Program-made: the position numbers and the translations under genes
Assembly: GCF_002813295.1 (NCBI RefSeq)
Contig: NZ_PHUE01000001.1
Coordinates: 868,001-932,000, forward strand
Reading direction: 5' to 3'
Length of the DNA stretch: 64,000 nucleotides
DNA from: Flavobacterium sp. 5
GTDB lineage: Bacteria > Bacteroidota > Bacteroidia > Flavobacteriales > Flavobacteriaceae
Part shown: positions 27,807 through 36,463 of the stretch, piece by piece
Numbering within the stretch: the first letter of the stretch is position 1
Layout: the number at the start of each line of letters is the position of its first letter
The notes under the pieces: generated by a model
Database searches by the model: none
Told to the model about the DNA's origin: nothing
The model's input: the letters and a program-made list of their open reading frames with translations, nothing else

Positions 27807-28811
27807 ATGAATACCAAATCAATAACAACTTTTTTTATAATTATTTTTCAGATTGTCAGCTTAAATAGCAATGCCCAAGTTTTACGTAAAAGAAACACAA
27901 TGTTGATGGGTGGTCGTTTTGATATTACTATTGTAGCCAAAGATTCGCTTTCAGCAGAACAAAGTATCGATGAAGTTATTGTCGAAATTTCGAGAATAGA
28001 ATACTTAATTTCGGATTGGAAACCTACAACGCAAATTTCGGAAGTCAATCAAAATGCAGGAATCTGTCCCGTGAAAGTAGATAAAGAAGTCTTTGAATTA
28101 ACCCAAAGAGCACTTCATTTTTCAGAAATTACCAATGGGGGTTTTGATATTAGTTTTGCCGCTATGGATAGAATTTGGAAATTTGATGGATCGATGACCG
28201 AAATGCCTTCGGCGGAAGCTATCAAAAAATCGGTAGAGAAAGTTGGTTATAAAAACATTATTTTGGATAGTATAAACTCGACCATTTTCCTAAAACTGAA
28301 AGGGATGAAAATTGGATTTGGTGCTTTGGGAGAAGGTTATGCAACCAACAAATGTAAAGAAATGATGCTTGCCAAAGGAATCGAAGCTGGAATTGTAAAC
28401 GGCACTGGAGATATGAGTACTTGGGGACAACAACCCAACGGAAAACCATGGAATATTGGCATTACCAATCCGTTTCATCCTGAAAAATTATTAGCTGTAG
28501 TTCCACTTTCTGGAGCAGTTACCACTTCAGGTTCCTATGAAAAGTTTGTAGTATTTGGTGGTAAACGTTATTCGCACATCATTAACCCTTCAACTGGCTA
28601 TCCTGTAACTGGTTTATGCAGTGTAACTGTTTTTGGACCTAATGCAGAAATAGCTAATGGCTTGAGCACTTCCTTGATGGTTTTAGGTAAAACAGCAGGA
28701 TTATCGTTACTTGAAAAATTCCCTGATTACAGCTGCATTATGATTACTGACGCTGGAAAAGTAGTAAAATCGAAAAACTTCAAAATCAAAAAATTCAAAG
28801 CCAAATTGTAA
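27807..28811 (+). CDS. apbE: FAD:protein FMN transferase
   Basis: A 334-residue exported flavin transferase: it cleaves FAD and links FMN to a Thr or Ser of the target protein, using Mg2+. A signal peptide (1-24, ending SNAQ) fits the periplasmic site of action. Family motifs are MLMGGRFDITI near the mature N-terminus, FGALGEGYATNKC, NGTGDMSTWG, TTSGSYEKF and the metal-site region HIINPSTGYP. Length is normal. It lies 36 bases after the reductase gene. The only flavinylation signature seen among its neighbours is in the DUF2271 protein at 25015, which is therefore its likely substrate. Confidence 0.94.
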   Translation: MNTKSITTFFIIIFQIVSLNSNAQVLRKRNTMLMGGRFDITIVAKDSLSAEQSIDEVIVEISRIEYLISDWKPTTQISEVNQNAGICPVKVDKEVFELTQRALHFSEITNGGFDISFAAMDRIWKFDGSMTEMPSAEAIKKSVEKVGYKNIILDSINSTIFLKLKGMKIGFGALGEGYATNKCKEMMLAKGIEAGIVNGTGDMSTWGQQPNGKPWNIGITNPFHPEKLLAVVPLSGAVTTSGSYEKFVVFGGKRYSHIINPSTGYPVTGLCSVTVFGPNAEIANGLSTSLMVLGKTAGLSLLEKFPDYSCIMITDAGKVVKSKNFKIKKFKAKL

Positions 28812-29097
28812 CTTTTGAATTAATAATCCCTTTTTAATTTAGTAAAAAAATTACGGCTCTTCCTTATTGATAAAGAAGCCAACTTTCCTTTAGAATGTAA
28901 ATAAAACTCGATGTAAATTCTTTTTAATTTTATTCTCGAAAATTAACATCAAAATTAGCATCAGCTTCCGCTTCTTAGACACAATTTCAGCAGTTTTTAA
29001 GGCTAAAACCTCTAATTTATTTCATATTATTAATAAAATTAAAGATAAACTAGTTTTTAAAATATTGTAAATCAGATAAATACACCTTGTTAAAATA

Positions 29098-29181
29098 TTA
29101 TTAATATTTATTCTAAATAAACTTTGTGAAACCAAATTGACGACCTATATTTGCAATGTTATTTTTAATTATTCCAAATAA
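29098..29181 (+). promoter_or_regulatory. iron-type promoter with duplicated 23-bp operator (receptor at 29187)
   Basis: Upstream element TTATTA-N11-AAATAA at 29098-29120; TTTG at 29123-29126; 19 bases; TATATTTG at 29146-29153; downstream element TTATTT-N11-AAATAA at 29159-29181, ending five bases before the ATG. Between the apbE stop and 29097 (about 285 bases) nothing gene-like is seen. Confidence 0.8.
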
Positions 29182-29186
29182 ACATC

Positions 29187-31532
29187 ATGAAATATATTTT
29201 ACTCCCCTTGACATTCTTAGCTCTCAGCTTAAATACTCAAGCTCAAGAAATTGCAAGCAATAGTTCACAATCTAATGATAAAGAACTTTACTATTTTTCT
29301 TCGGATACTATAAAATCAGCAAATGATACTGTTAAGAAAAGAAAAGGACAAGAATTAAAAGAAGTTATTGTTACTGGAAATAAACCACAAAAACCTGTTT
29401 CTGCATTGCGTTCTGGTTTAAAACCAATGGATATTCCCCAGAGTGTTCAAGTAATTGGTTCAGAAATCATTGAGCAACAACAAGCAATCCGCTTGAGTGA
29501 TGTAATAAAAAATGCCAACGGTGTCTATGTAGGTTCAGCTCGTGGTGGAGCTCAAGAATCATTATTCTCAAGAGGATATGATATGTCTGCCAACAATATG
29601 TTTAAAAACGGTTTCCGTTATAATGCAGGTTCAATTCCTGATGTTGCATCTTTAGAAAGAGTAGAATTTCTTAAAGGTGGTTCTGCTTTATTATTTGGAA
29701 ACGTCACTCCTGGTGGAATCCTAAATTTGGTAACAAAAACACCAAAATTTACAGAAGGGGGACAATTTACAATGCAAATGGGAAGCTATGCTTTTTACAA
29801 ACCATCTATTGACATTTATGGTCCATTAAATAAATCTATAGCTTATAGATTCAATGCATCTTACGAAAATTCAGAAAGTTTTAGAGATTATGTAAAAAAT
29901 GATCGTATATATATAAATCCATCGGTATTGTTCAAAATTTCAGACAAAACTCAGATCATAGCTCAAGGAGATTATCTAAGTGCTGACTGGATTCCTGATT
30001 TTGGAACTGGAATCGTAAATAACACTAAAACCATTTTAGACATTCCTCGCAATGTGTATTTTGGAGCCCTTTGGTCAACAGGTAACACTAAATCATCAAG
30101 TGCATCGATAGTATTTAATCACGATTTTAATGACAACTGGAAATTAGGTTTCAATTCCTCATATCAATCCTATCAAAGAACTCAAAAATCTACATCACAG
30201 CTAAGCACAGTTGAAGCCAATGGAAACTGGAAACGTGGTCTAACCCAATCTGACGCCGCCGAAAATATATTTGGTGATCAATTGAGTTTGCAAGGGACTT
30301 TCAATACGGGAAAAATCAAACACCAAATTTTTACAGGTATGGATTATGAAAGTTCAACTGCACCAAGCTATACTTTTGGTTTTTATGATCCAGCAAAACC
30401 TGCAGATCTTATAACAACAGAAGCTACACCAATAAACCTTTTTAACTACGATTATAGTACGCAAAGTCTAAATGTACCATATCCAACTAGAATAACACAA
30501 CTAGCTACTACTGATACCCAAAGATTTGGAATTTATGCACAGGATTTACTTTCGATTAACAAGTATGTAAAGGTTCTGGCAGGACTGCGTTGGTCATGGC
30601 AAGAAAGTGACGTTACTACAACAAAAGAAGAAATAAAAAAAATCGATAATATAAATACCATTACAACGACTTATGAAAATGCAATTCCTACAACAGGAGG
30701 TAAATCTATAAACAGTGCTTTTTCTCCAAAAATAGGATTGGTAATTCAGCCTAATAAAGAATTGTCTTTATTTGCGAGCTACTCAAACTCATTTACTCCA
30801 AATACAGGAACAACAGTAAATTTAGAAACATTAGACCCTTCTATAATAGACCAATACGAAGTAGGTATCAAAAAAGATTTCTGGAAAGGCCTTTTGAGCA
30901 CCAATATAACTGTATATCAAATATCTAATAATAATTTAGCACAAACAGCTCAATATCTAGCTGATGGTGTGACCCAAAACGTAACTACTACTATAAAAGA
31001 ATTAGTAGGAGCAACAAAAGGAAAAGGAATAGAAATAGACATTACTGCTAGACCTATTACAGGTTTAAATATTAATGCTGGATATAGCTTTAATGAAACC
31101 AAAGTTTCTGAGTCTTCTGGTACAAATGGTAGCTTAGTTGTAGGAGACGTTCTAGCAAGAACACCTAAAAACACAGCCAATTTAAGCTTCTTCTACACTT
31201 TGCCTAGCGGTGTATTAAAAGGACTTTCTTTTGGAGCTATCGGAAATTATATTGGAAATCGTACTGGAGGATGGAATGATGACTATTTATGGACAGAAAA
31301 AACACCTGCAACCAATCCAAAAACATATACTGTAACTATCAGAGATCGTGATATTCCATTAGAGGGATACACAACTGTTGATGCGTCTGTTGGTTATGAT
31401 TGGAAAAAAATATCAATCTTATGTAAATTATCAAATATTACAAATGAATTGAATTATACTGTACATGAAAATTATAGTGTAAACCCAATTGCACCTCGTC
31501 AGGTACTAGTAAGTTTGAAATACAAATTATAA
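29187..31532 (+). CDS. TonB-dependent siderophore receptor
   Basis: A 781-residue outer-membrane receptor with signal peptide MKYILLPLTFLALSLNTQAQ. An N-terminal extension with many D, S and N (21-57) precedes the TonB-box-like LKEVIVTGN. The plug (about 75-180) contains SGLKPMDIPQSVQVIG and ERVEFLKGGSALLFGNVTPGG, and then the barrel ends APRQVLVSLKYKL. The plug resembles ferrichrome/hydroxamate-type siderophore receptors, but the substrate is not shown. It is monocistronic, with its own duplicated operator and a terminator at 31658. Its sequence differs clearly from the receptors at 16046 and 19937, so the three probably take different siderophores. Confidence 0.92.
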   Translation: MKYILLPLTFLALSLNTQAQEIASNSSQSNDKELYYFSSDTIKSANDTVKKRKGQELKEVIVTGNKPQKPVSALRSGLKPMDIPQSVQVIGSEIIEQQQAIRLSDVIKNANGVYVGSARGGAQESLFSRGYDMSANNMFKNGFRYNAGSIPDVASLERVEFLKGGSALLFGNVTPGGILNLVTKTPKFTEGGQFTMQMGSYAFYKPSIDIYGPLNKSIAYRFNASYENSESFRDYVKNDRIYINPSVLFKISDKTQIIAQGDYLSADWIPDFGTGIVNNTKTILDIPRNVYFGALWSTGNTKSSSASIVFNHDFNDNWKLGFNSSYQSYQRTQKSTSQLSTVEANGNWKRGLTQSDAAENIFGDQLSLQGTFNTGKIKHQIFTGMDYESSTAPSYTFGFYDPAKPADLITTEATPINLFNYDYSTQSLNVPYPTRITQLATTDTQRFGIYAQDLLSINKYVKVLAGLRWSWQESDVTTTKEEIKKIDNINTITTTYENAIPTTGGKSINSAFSPKIGLVIQPNKELSLFASYSNSFTPNTGTTVNLETLDPSIIDQYEVGIKKDFWKGLLSTNITVYQISNNNLAQTAQYLADGVTQNVTTTIKELVGATKGKGIEIDITARPITGLNINAGYSFNETKVSESSGTNGSLVVGDVLARTPKNTANLSFFYTLPSGVLKGLSFGAIGNYIGNRTGGWNDDYLWTEKTPATNPKTYTVTIRDRDIPLEGYTTVDASVGYDWKKISILCKLSNITNELNYTVHENYSVNPIAPRQVLVSLKYKL

Positions 31533-31657
31533 AATATCTCAAGTTAGTTTTATTTTTTTTCAAAAGCTTTTTCGATCACTTTCATCTGTTTGAAACACCG
31601 AAAAAGTTTTTGTTTTAAGAACATGAACCATTTTAGAAAAAATACCCGAAGACTTTT

Positions 31658-31690
31658 AAAACCTCATTTAGCAATAGATGAGGTTTTTTG
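31658..31690 (+). terminator. intrinsic terminator after the third siderophore receptor
   Basis: AAAACCTCAT (31658-31667) pairs with ATGAGGTTTT (31678-31687), with a 10-base loop and a T run. Confidence 0.88.
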
Positions 31691-31754
31691 TTTTTAAAAA
31701 TGAGCACATTTTTTAATTATATTTACTCACCAACAACAATACTAAATAAATCCT

Positions 31755-33074
31755 ATGACCCATTCCAAAAAGAACCAATTGCAAAAAAGCCTTGGATTAA
31801 GTTTTAATATTGCTGTTTTAATTGGAGGAACAATTGGTGTTGGAATTCTTCGTACACCTGGAGCAATAGCAGCAATGCTTGATAATTACTGGCTCATTAT
31901 TAGTTGTTGGTTTTGTGGAGGAATATATATTTTAATTGGTGCCAATTCGTATGCAGAACTTGCTACAATGCTACCAAAAGCTGGAGGTTCTTACAATTAT
32001 ATAAAAAGAGCTTTTGGGGATTATGCAGGATTTCTTTCGGGTTGGTATGATTATATCTGCAATGCGATTCCTCCTGCATTTTATTGTATTGTTATTAGCG
32101 AATATGTGATTATTTTATTTCCTAGTTTAGAAAATCATGCTACTACAATTGCTCTTTCCTTTTTGATTACTTTTCTTTTAATTCATATCGGAGGCATAAA
32201 AAACGGAAGTGTTATTCAACAAGTGACCAGTGTGATAAAAGTAATTTGTTTTACCGCCTTAATAGTCTCTTGTTTTATATATTCCGGTGTAAAAATAGCT
32301 CCAATAGAAAAGGATACGTCAATTTTTCAAATTGGTCTTTTATTTGGTTTTTTCAAATCACTACAATTAATCATCGGCACTTATGACGGTTGGTATTCGG
32401 TTTGCTTTTTTGCCGAAGAAGACAGAAACCCAAGTCAAAACATTCCAAAATCTTTATTTAGCGGAGCTATACTTGTTATATTAATTTATGTTTTACTGAA
32501 TATGGCATTTTTTCATGTCTTACCCGTTTCAGAATTGGCTAATTCAAATTTGGCTGCAGCAGATGTTGCAAAGGTTATTTTCGGAAAAAATGGAGCAATT
32601 ATAGTAACTGTTATTGCTATTTTTTCTTTGATTAGTATATTGAATGCTTTCATGATGATTCCAACCAGAATCCTTTATGGCTTGAGTCGAGATGGTTTTT
32701 TTATTGAAAAAGGAACAAAAATCAACAAAGGCGGGACACCAATTGTTGCACTTCTAGTTTCATCTTTATTTAGTTTTGTATTGATTTGCATTGGTTCGTT
32801 TGAAGTCTTATTCTCTTTTGGAACGTTCATGTCTGTTATTGTTTGGGGATTGGCATATTGCTCACTAATAAAACTTAGAAAAAAAGAACCTAACTTACCT
32901 AGGCCATATCGTTCCATTTGGTATCCTTGGCTAACTTATTTAGCTATTGCAACTACTTTAGGACTTTTGCTTGGTTTTGTTTACAGTGATCTGAAGAATT
33001 TTATCATCATTGCTATTACGACGCTACTTTCATATCCTTTGTTTTTATTTTTAAATCGAAAGAAAAAAGCATAA
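31755..33074 (+). CDS. APC-family amino acid permease
   Basis: A 439-residue inner-membrane transporter with about 12 membrane helices. The N-terminal FNIAVLIGGTIGVGILRTPG is the unwound helix-1 motif (IG.GIF/L..PG) used by APC transporters to bind the amino-acid backbone. ELATMLPKAGGSYNYIKRAFG follows, as expected. It probably exchanges or imports an amino acid; the exact substrate is unclear. It is likely monocistronic: the receptor terminator lies before it, and a bidirectional terminator at 33088 shared with valS after it. Confidence 0.9.
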   Translation: MTHSKKNQLQKSLGLSFNIAVLIGGTIGVGILRTPGAIAAMLDNYWLIISCWFCGGIYILIGANSYAELATMLPKAGGSYNYIKRAFGDYAGFLSGWYDYICNAIPPAFYCIVISEYVIILFPSLENHATTIALSFLITFLLIHIGGIKNGSVIQQVTSVIKVICFTALIVSCFIYSGVKIAPIEKDTSIFQIGLLFGFFKSLQLIIGTYDGWYSVCFFAEEDRNPSQNIPKSLFSGAILVILIYVLLNMAFFHVLPVSELANSNLAAADVAKVIFGKNGAIIVTVIAIFSLISILNAFMMIPTRILYGLSRDGFFIEKGTKINKGGTPIVALLVSSLFSFVLICIGSFEVLFSFGTFMSVIVWGLAYCSLIKLRKKEPNLPRPYRSIWYPWLTYLAIATTLGLLLGFVYSDLKNFIIIAITTLLSYPLFLFLNRKKKA

Positions 33075-33087
33075 CTACTATTATAAA

Positions 33088-33125
33088 AAAACAAACCCGA
33101 CAAATTCAAAAATCTGTCGGGTTTT
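33088..33125. terminator. bidirectional terminator between the permease gene and valS
   Basis: AAACCCGACA (33093-33102) pairs with TGTCGGGTTT (33115-33124). An A run lies to the left and Ts to the right, so it can stop both convergent genes. Confidence 0.88.
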
Positions 33126-33150
33126 ACTATTTAAAAGCAAATTGGATTTC

Positions 33151-35784
33151 TTATTTCAATCCAGCCAAACTTTGCTCGATTGTAGCAATTTTTGCCAAAG
33201 CATCTGCCTCTTTTTGTCTTTCGTTAGCCAAAACTTTTTCTGGTACACCGTTCACAAATTTCTCGTTTGATAGTTTATTTTGAACTGATTTCAAGAAACC
33301 TTGAGTATATTCTAACTCAGTAGTTAATTTAGTAATCTCAGCTTCAACATCAATATTTCCAGTAATCGGAATAAAATATTCGTTTGATTTTACACGGAAA
33401 GATAACGCTCCATCTACTTTATCCGAAACATATTCCAATGCAGAAATATTTCCTAATTTGGTTACGATTGAATCAAAGTAGGTTGAAACCTTATCGTTAT
33501 TGATCGCTTTCAATTCGATAGCATCTTTGAATGGAATATTCTTGTCTTTACGAATCGTTCTAACTCCTGAAATCACTTCAATCGTGTTTTCAAAATCGGC
33601 AATTAAATCCGCATTAAAAGGTTTTGCTTCTGGCCAAGTCGAAACGATTAACGCTTCTTCTATTGTTCTTTCTGCAATATGTTGCCAAATTTCTTCTGTC
33701 AAGAATGGCATAAAAGGATGTAATAATTTCAAGTTATTTTCTAGCATTTCTATTGCTTTCGCAAAAGTTACGCTATCGATTGGTTGTTGGTATGCTGGTT
33801 TTATCATTTCTAAAAACCAAGAACAGAAATCATCCCAAACCAATTTATAAATCGCCATTAAAGCATCTGAAATTCTATATTTCTCAAAATTATCTTCAAT
33901 TTCTAGAAGCGTTTGTTGCAATTTAGCTTCATACCATTCGATTGCTACTTTAGAAGATTCTGGTTGTGGAATTGAATCTGAAACTTCCCAACCTTTTATC
34001 AATTTGAAAGCATTCCAAATTTTATTGGTAAACCCTTTTCCTTGGTTACATAATTCTTCATCAAACATAATATCATTTCCTGCAGAAGCGCTCAAAAGCA
34101 AACCTACACGAACTCCATCAGCTCCAAATTTTTCGATTAATTCTAAAGGTTCAGGTGAATTGCCTAAAGATTTAGACATTTTACGTCTTTGTTTATCACG
34201 AACCAATCCAGTTAAATAAACATTTGAAAATGGTTTTTCTCCTGCATATTCGTAACCAGCAATAATCATTCTCGCAACCCAGAAAAACAAAATATCTGGA
34301 CCAGTTACTAAATCATTGGTCGGATAATAGTATTTAAAATCTTCGTTTTCAGGATCCATAATTCCACCAAAAACAGACATTGGCCACAACCAAGAAGAAA
34401 ACCAAGTATCTAAAGCATCAGCATCTTGTCTTAAATCAGAAGTTGTTAGTTGCTGATTGTTTGTTCTCTCTTTAGCCAAAACTAAAGCATCTTCAATATT
34501 TTCAGCAATAACGAAATCTTCTTTTCCATCACCGTAGAAATAAGCTGGGATTTGTTGTCCCCACCACAATTGACGAGAGATATTCCAATCGCGAATATTA
34601 TTTAACCAATGCGCATACGTATTATTAAAACGTGCTGGATGTAATTTAATATCGCCATCAACCAGAACTGATTTGATTGCTGGTTTTACCAAATCTTCCA
34701 TTTTCAAGAACCATTGATCAGACAAACGAGGTTCGATTACCGCTTTTGTTCTTTCTGAAGTTCCAACTTTATTCAAATGGATTTCAGTTTTTGACAAAGC
34801 GCCACTTTCTTCAAGTTCTTTTGCAATTTCAGTACGAACCACAAAACGATCTTTCCCTTGATAATGCAATCCAAAACTATTCAAAGATGCATCTTCATTG
34901 AAAATATCGATGATTTCCAAATTGTGCTTCTCCCCTAGCGTTTTGTCATTCATGTCGTGAGCAGGAGTTACTTTCAAACAACCAGTACCGAATTCAATAT
35001 CTACATATTCATCTTCGATAATTGGAATCACACGACCACAAATTGGCACGATTGCTTTCTTTCCTTTCAAATGAGCGAAACGTTCATCATTTGGATTAAT
35101 ACAAATAGCAGTATCGCCAAAAATAGTTTCAGGACGTGTTGTAGCAACTGTCAAGAAGTCTTCACTTCCTTCGATTTTATATTTTAAGAAAAATAATTTT
35201 CCGTTTTGTTCTTCATAAATAACTTCTTCGTCAGAAAGAGTCGTTTTGGCTTCTGGATCCCAATTTACCATTCTATATCCACGATAAATCAATCCTTTGT
35301 TGTATAAATCAACGAAAGATTTAATTACAGAAGCAGACATATCTGGATCCATAGTAAATTTAGTTCTTTCCCAATCACAAGAACATCCTAGTTGTTTCAA
35401 TTGTTCTAAGATAGTTCCTCCGTATTTATCAGTCCATTCGTAAGCGTGTTTCAAAAACTCCTCTCTACTCAAATCTGATTTATTGATTCCTTCAGATTTT
35501 AATTTCGCTACAACTTTAGCCTCTGTTGCAATTGAGGCGTGATCCGTTCCTGGTACCCAACATGCATTGAAACCTTTTAAACGTGCACGACGAATTAAAA
35601 CGTCTTGAATTGTATTGTTAAGCATATGCCCCATGTGCAAAACTCCAGTTACATTAGGAGGAGGGATTACAATAGAATATGGTGTTCTATGGTCTGGTTT
35701 CGAATGAAAGTAATTATTTTCCATCCAGTAAGCATACCACTTATTTTCAATGGTTTTAGCGTCAAATTGTGCAGGAATTGTCAT
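33151..35784 (-). CDS. valS: valyl-tRNA synthetase
   Basis: An 877-residue class I aminoacyl-tRNA synthetase that charges tRNA-Val in the cytoplasm. The ATP-binding signature is present as HMGH at 50-53 in PPPNVTGVLHMGHMLNN, and the second signature as RRKMSKSLGNSPEPL. The editing domain includes TTRPETIFGDTA. The C-terminus ends in the coiled-coil arm typical of ValRS (AEITKLTTELEYTQGFLKSV). Length is as expected. Upstream on the same strand, the leader contains a long inverted repeat (35821-35879). It is convergent with the permease gene and shares a terminator with it. Confidence 0.98.
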   Translation of the reverse strand: MTIPAQFDAKTIENKWYAYWMENNYFHSKPDHRTPYSIVIPPPNVTGVLHMGHMLNNTIQDVLIRRARLKGFNACWVPGTDHASIATEAKVVAKLKSEGINKSDLSREEFLKHAYEWTDKYGGTILEQLKQLGCSCDWERTKFTMDPDMSASVIKSFVDLYNKGLIYRGYRMVNWDPEAKTTLSDEEVIYEEQNGKLFFLKYKIEGSEDFLTVATTRPETIFGDTAICINPNDERFAHLKGKKAIVPICGRVIPIIEDEYVDIEFGTGCLKVTPAHDMNDKTLGEKHNLEIIDIFNEDASLNSFGLHYQGKDRFVVRTEIAKELEESGALSKTEIHLNKVGTSERTKAVIEPRLSDQWFLKMEDLVKPAIKSVLVDGDIKLHPARFNNTYAHWLNNIRDWNISRQLWWGQQIPAYFYGDGKEDFVIAENIEDALVLAKERTNNQQLTTSDLRQDADALDTWFSSWLWPMSVFGGIMDPENEDFKYYYPTNDLVTGPDILFFWVARMIIAGYEYAGEKPFSNVYLTGLVRDKQRRKMSKSLGNSPEPLELIEKFGADGVRVGLLLSASAGNDIMFDEELCNQGKGFTNKIWNAFKLIKGWEVSDSIPQPESSKVAIEWYEAKLQQTLLEIEDNFEKYRISDALMAIYKLVWDDFCSWFLEMIKPAYQQPIDSVTFAKAIEMLENNLKLLHPFMPFLTEEIWQHIAERTIEEALIVSTWPEAKPFNADLIADFENTIEVISGVRTIRKDKNIPFKDAIELKAINNDKVSTYFDSIVTKLGNISALEYVSDKVDGALSFRVKSNEYFIPITGNIDVEAEITKLTTELEYTQGFLKSVQNKLSNEKFVNGVPEKVLANERQKEADALAKIATIEQSLAGLK

Positions 35785-35820
35785 TTTTATTGATGTATTT
35801 AATCGTTAATATGTTTAACA

Positions 35821-35887
35821 GATTAATCTTTTATTACTATTTTAAATCAAAGATCTATGAATGAAATAAAAGATTAATCGATTAATC
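35821..35887. repeat. inverted repeat with three GATTAATC palindromes in the valS leader
   Basis: A perfect 15-bp inverted repeat: 35821-35835 pairs with 35865-35879 around 29 bases. The 8-bp palindrome GATTAATC occurs at 35821, 35872 and 35880. On the minus strand it lies between valS (start 35784) and a -7-like TACTTTTG at 35943-35936, so it may form a hairpin in the valS leader or be a protein-binding site. Confidence 0.6.
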
Positions 35888-35978
35888 AAATAAACTTTTT
35901 ACTATTGGTCTAATTTTTGTAATTCTAATTAGCGACAAAAGTAAATAATTAAGCACAGTATAAAAAGCGAAATAAAAA

Positions 35979-36009
35979 ATTGTGCGTTAATTAAAAGGTA
36001 GTATATTTA
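35979..36009 (+). promoter_or_regulatory. candidate promoter of the DUF1573 gene
   Basis: ATTG (35979-35982), 19 bases, TATATTTA (36002-36009), close to the Bacteroidota consensus. Transcription would begin near 36015, after the in-frame ATG at 36012, which supports the start at 36036. Confidence 0.55.
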
Positions 36010-36035
36010 CTATGCCTCCTAAAAAACAAATAAAA

Positions 36036-36425
36036 ATGAAAAAAATAAAATATCTTATTGCATTACTATTTTTAAGCTATATAAGCTTTGCACAAAATGG
36101 TCCTAAAATTGACATTCAACAATCTGATAATACTGTTGATTATGGAAAAGTAAATAAATCATCTGATAATGGGGTTAGAAACTTTACATTTACGAATAGT
36201 GGCGATGCACCATTAAGTATTACTGGTATACAATCTACCGCCAGTTTTACTATACTATATAAGCCCAATCAACCCATTGCACCAGGAAAATCAGACAAAA
36301 TTGAAATAAAATACAATATGAATCCTGGTCCAATTCGCAAAACTATTACATTGGAAACAAATGCAACAAATTATGATGGTGGTAGAGTTCCTCTAAAAGT
36401 TAAAGGAGAAGTACTCGCAAATTAA
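36036..36425 (+). CDS. DUF1573 domain-containing secreted protein
   Basis: A 129-residue exported protein: signal peptide MKKIKYLIALLFLSYISFAQ, then one Ig-like DUF1573 domain (about 30-125) with VDYGKVNKSSDNGVRNFTFT, SGDAPLSITGIQSTASF and IAPGKSDKIEIKYN. DUF1573 proteins are common, functionally uncharacterised periplasmic proteins of Bacteroidota. I chose the ATG at 36036 because the signal peptide starts there; the upstream ATG at 36012 adds MPPKKQIK and would sit at the predicted transcription start. It ends at a bidirectional terminator. Confidence 0.85.
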   Translation: MKKIKYLIALLFLSYISFAQNGPKIDIQQSDNTVDYGKVNKSSDNGVRNFTFTNSGDAPLSITGIQSTASFTILYKPNQPIAPGKSDKIEIKYNMNPGPIRKTITLETNATNYDGGRVPLKVKGEVLAN

Positions 36426-36426
36426 T

Positions 36427-36463
36427 AATAATAAAAACGCTTTTAAAAAGCGTTTTTATTATT
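36427..36463. terminator. bidirectional terminator between the DUF1573 and protease genes
   Basis: AATAATAAAAACGCTT (36427-36442) pairs with AAGCGTTTTTATTATT (36448-36463) around a 5-base loop. The A and T runs are inside the stem, so it works in both directions; the right arm touches the stop codon of the minus-strand gene. Confidence 0.85.

Noticed and set aside
35785..36011. T-box riboswitch before valS
   Set aside because: No T-box sequence or specifier loop was seen; T-boxes are mainly a Firmicutes feature. Only the inverted repeat is supported.
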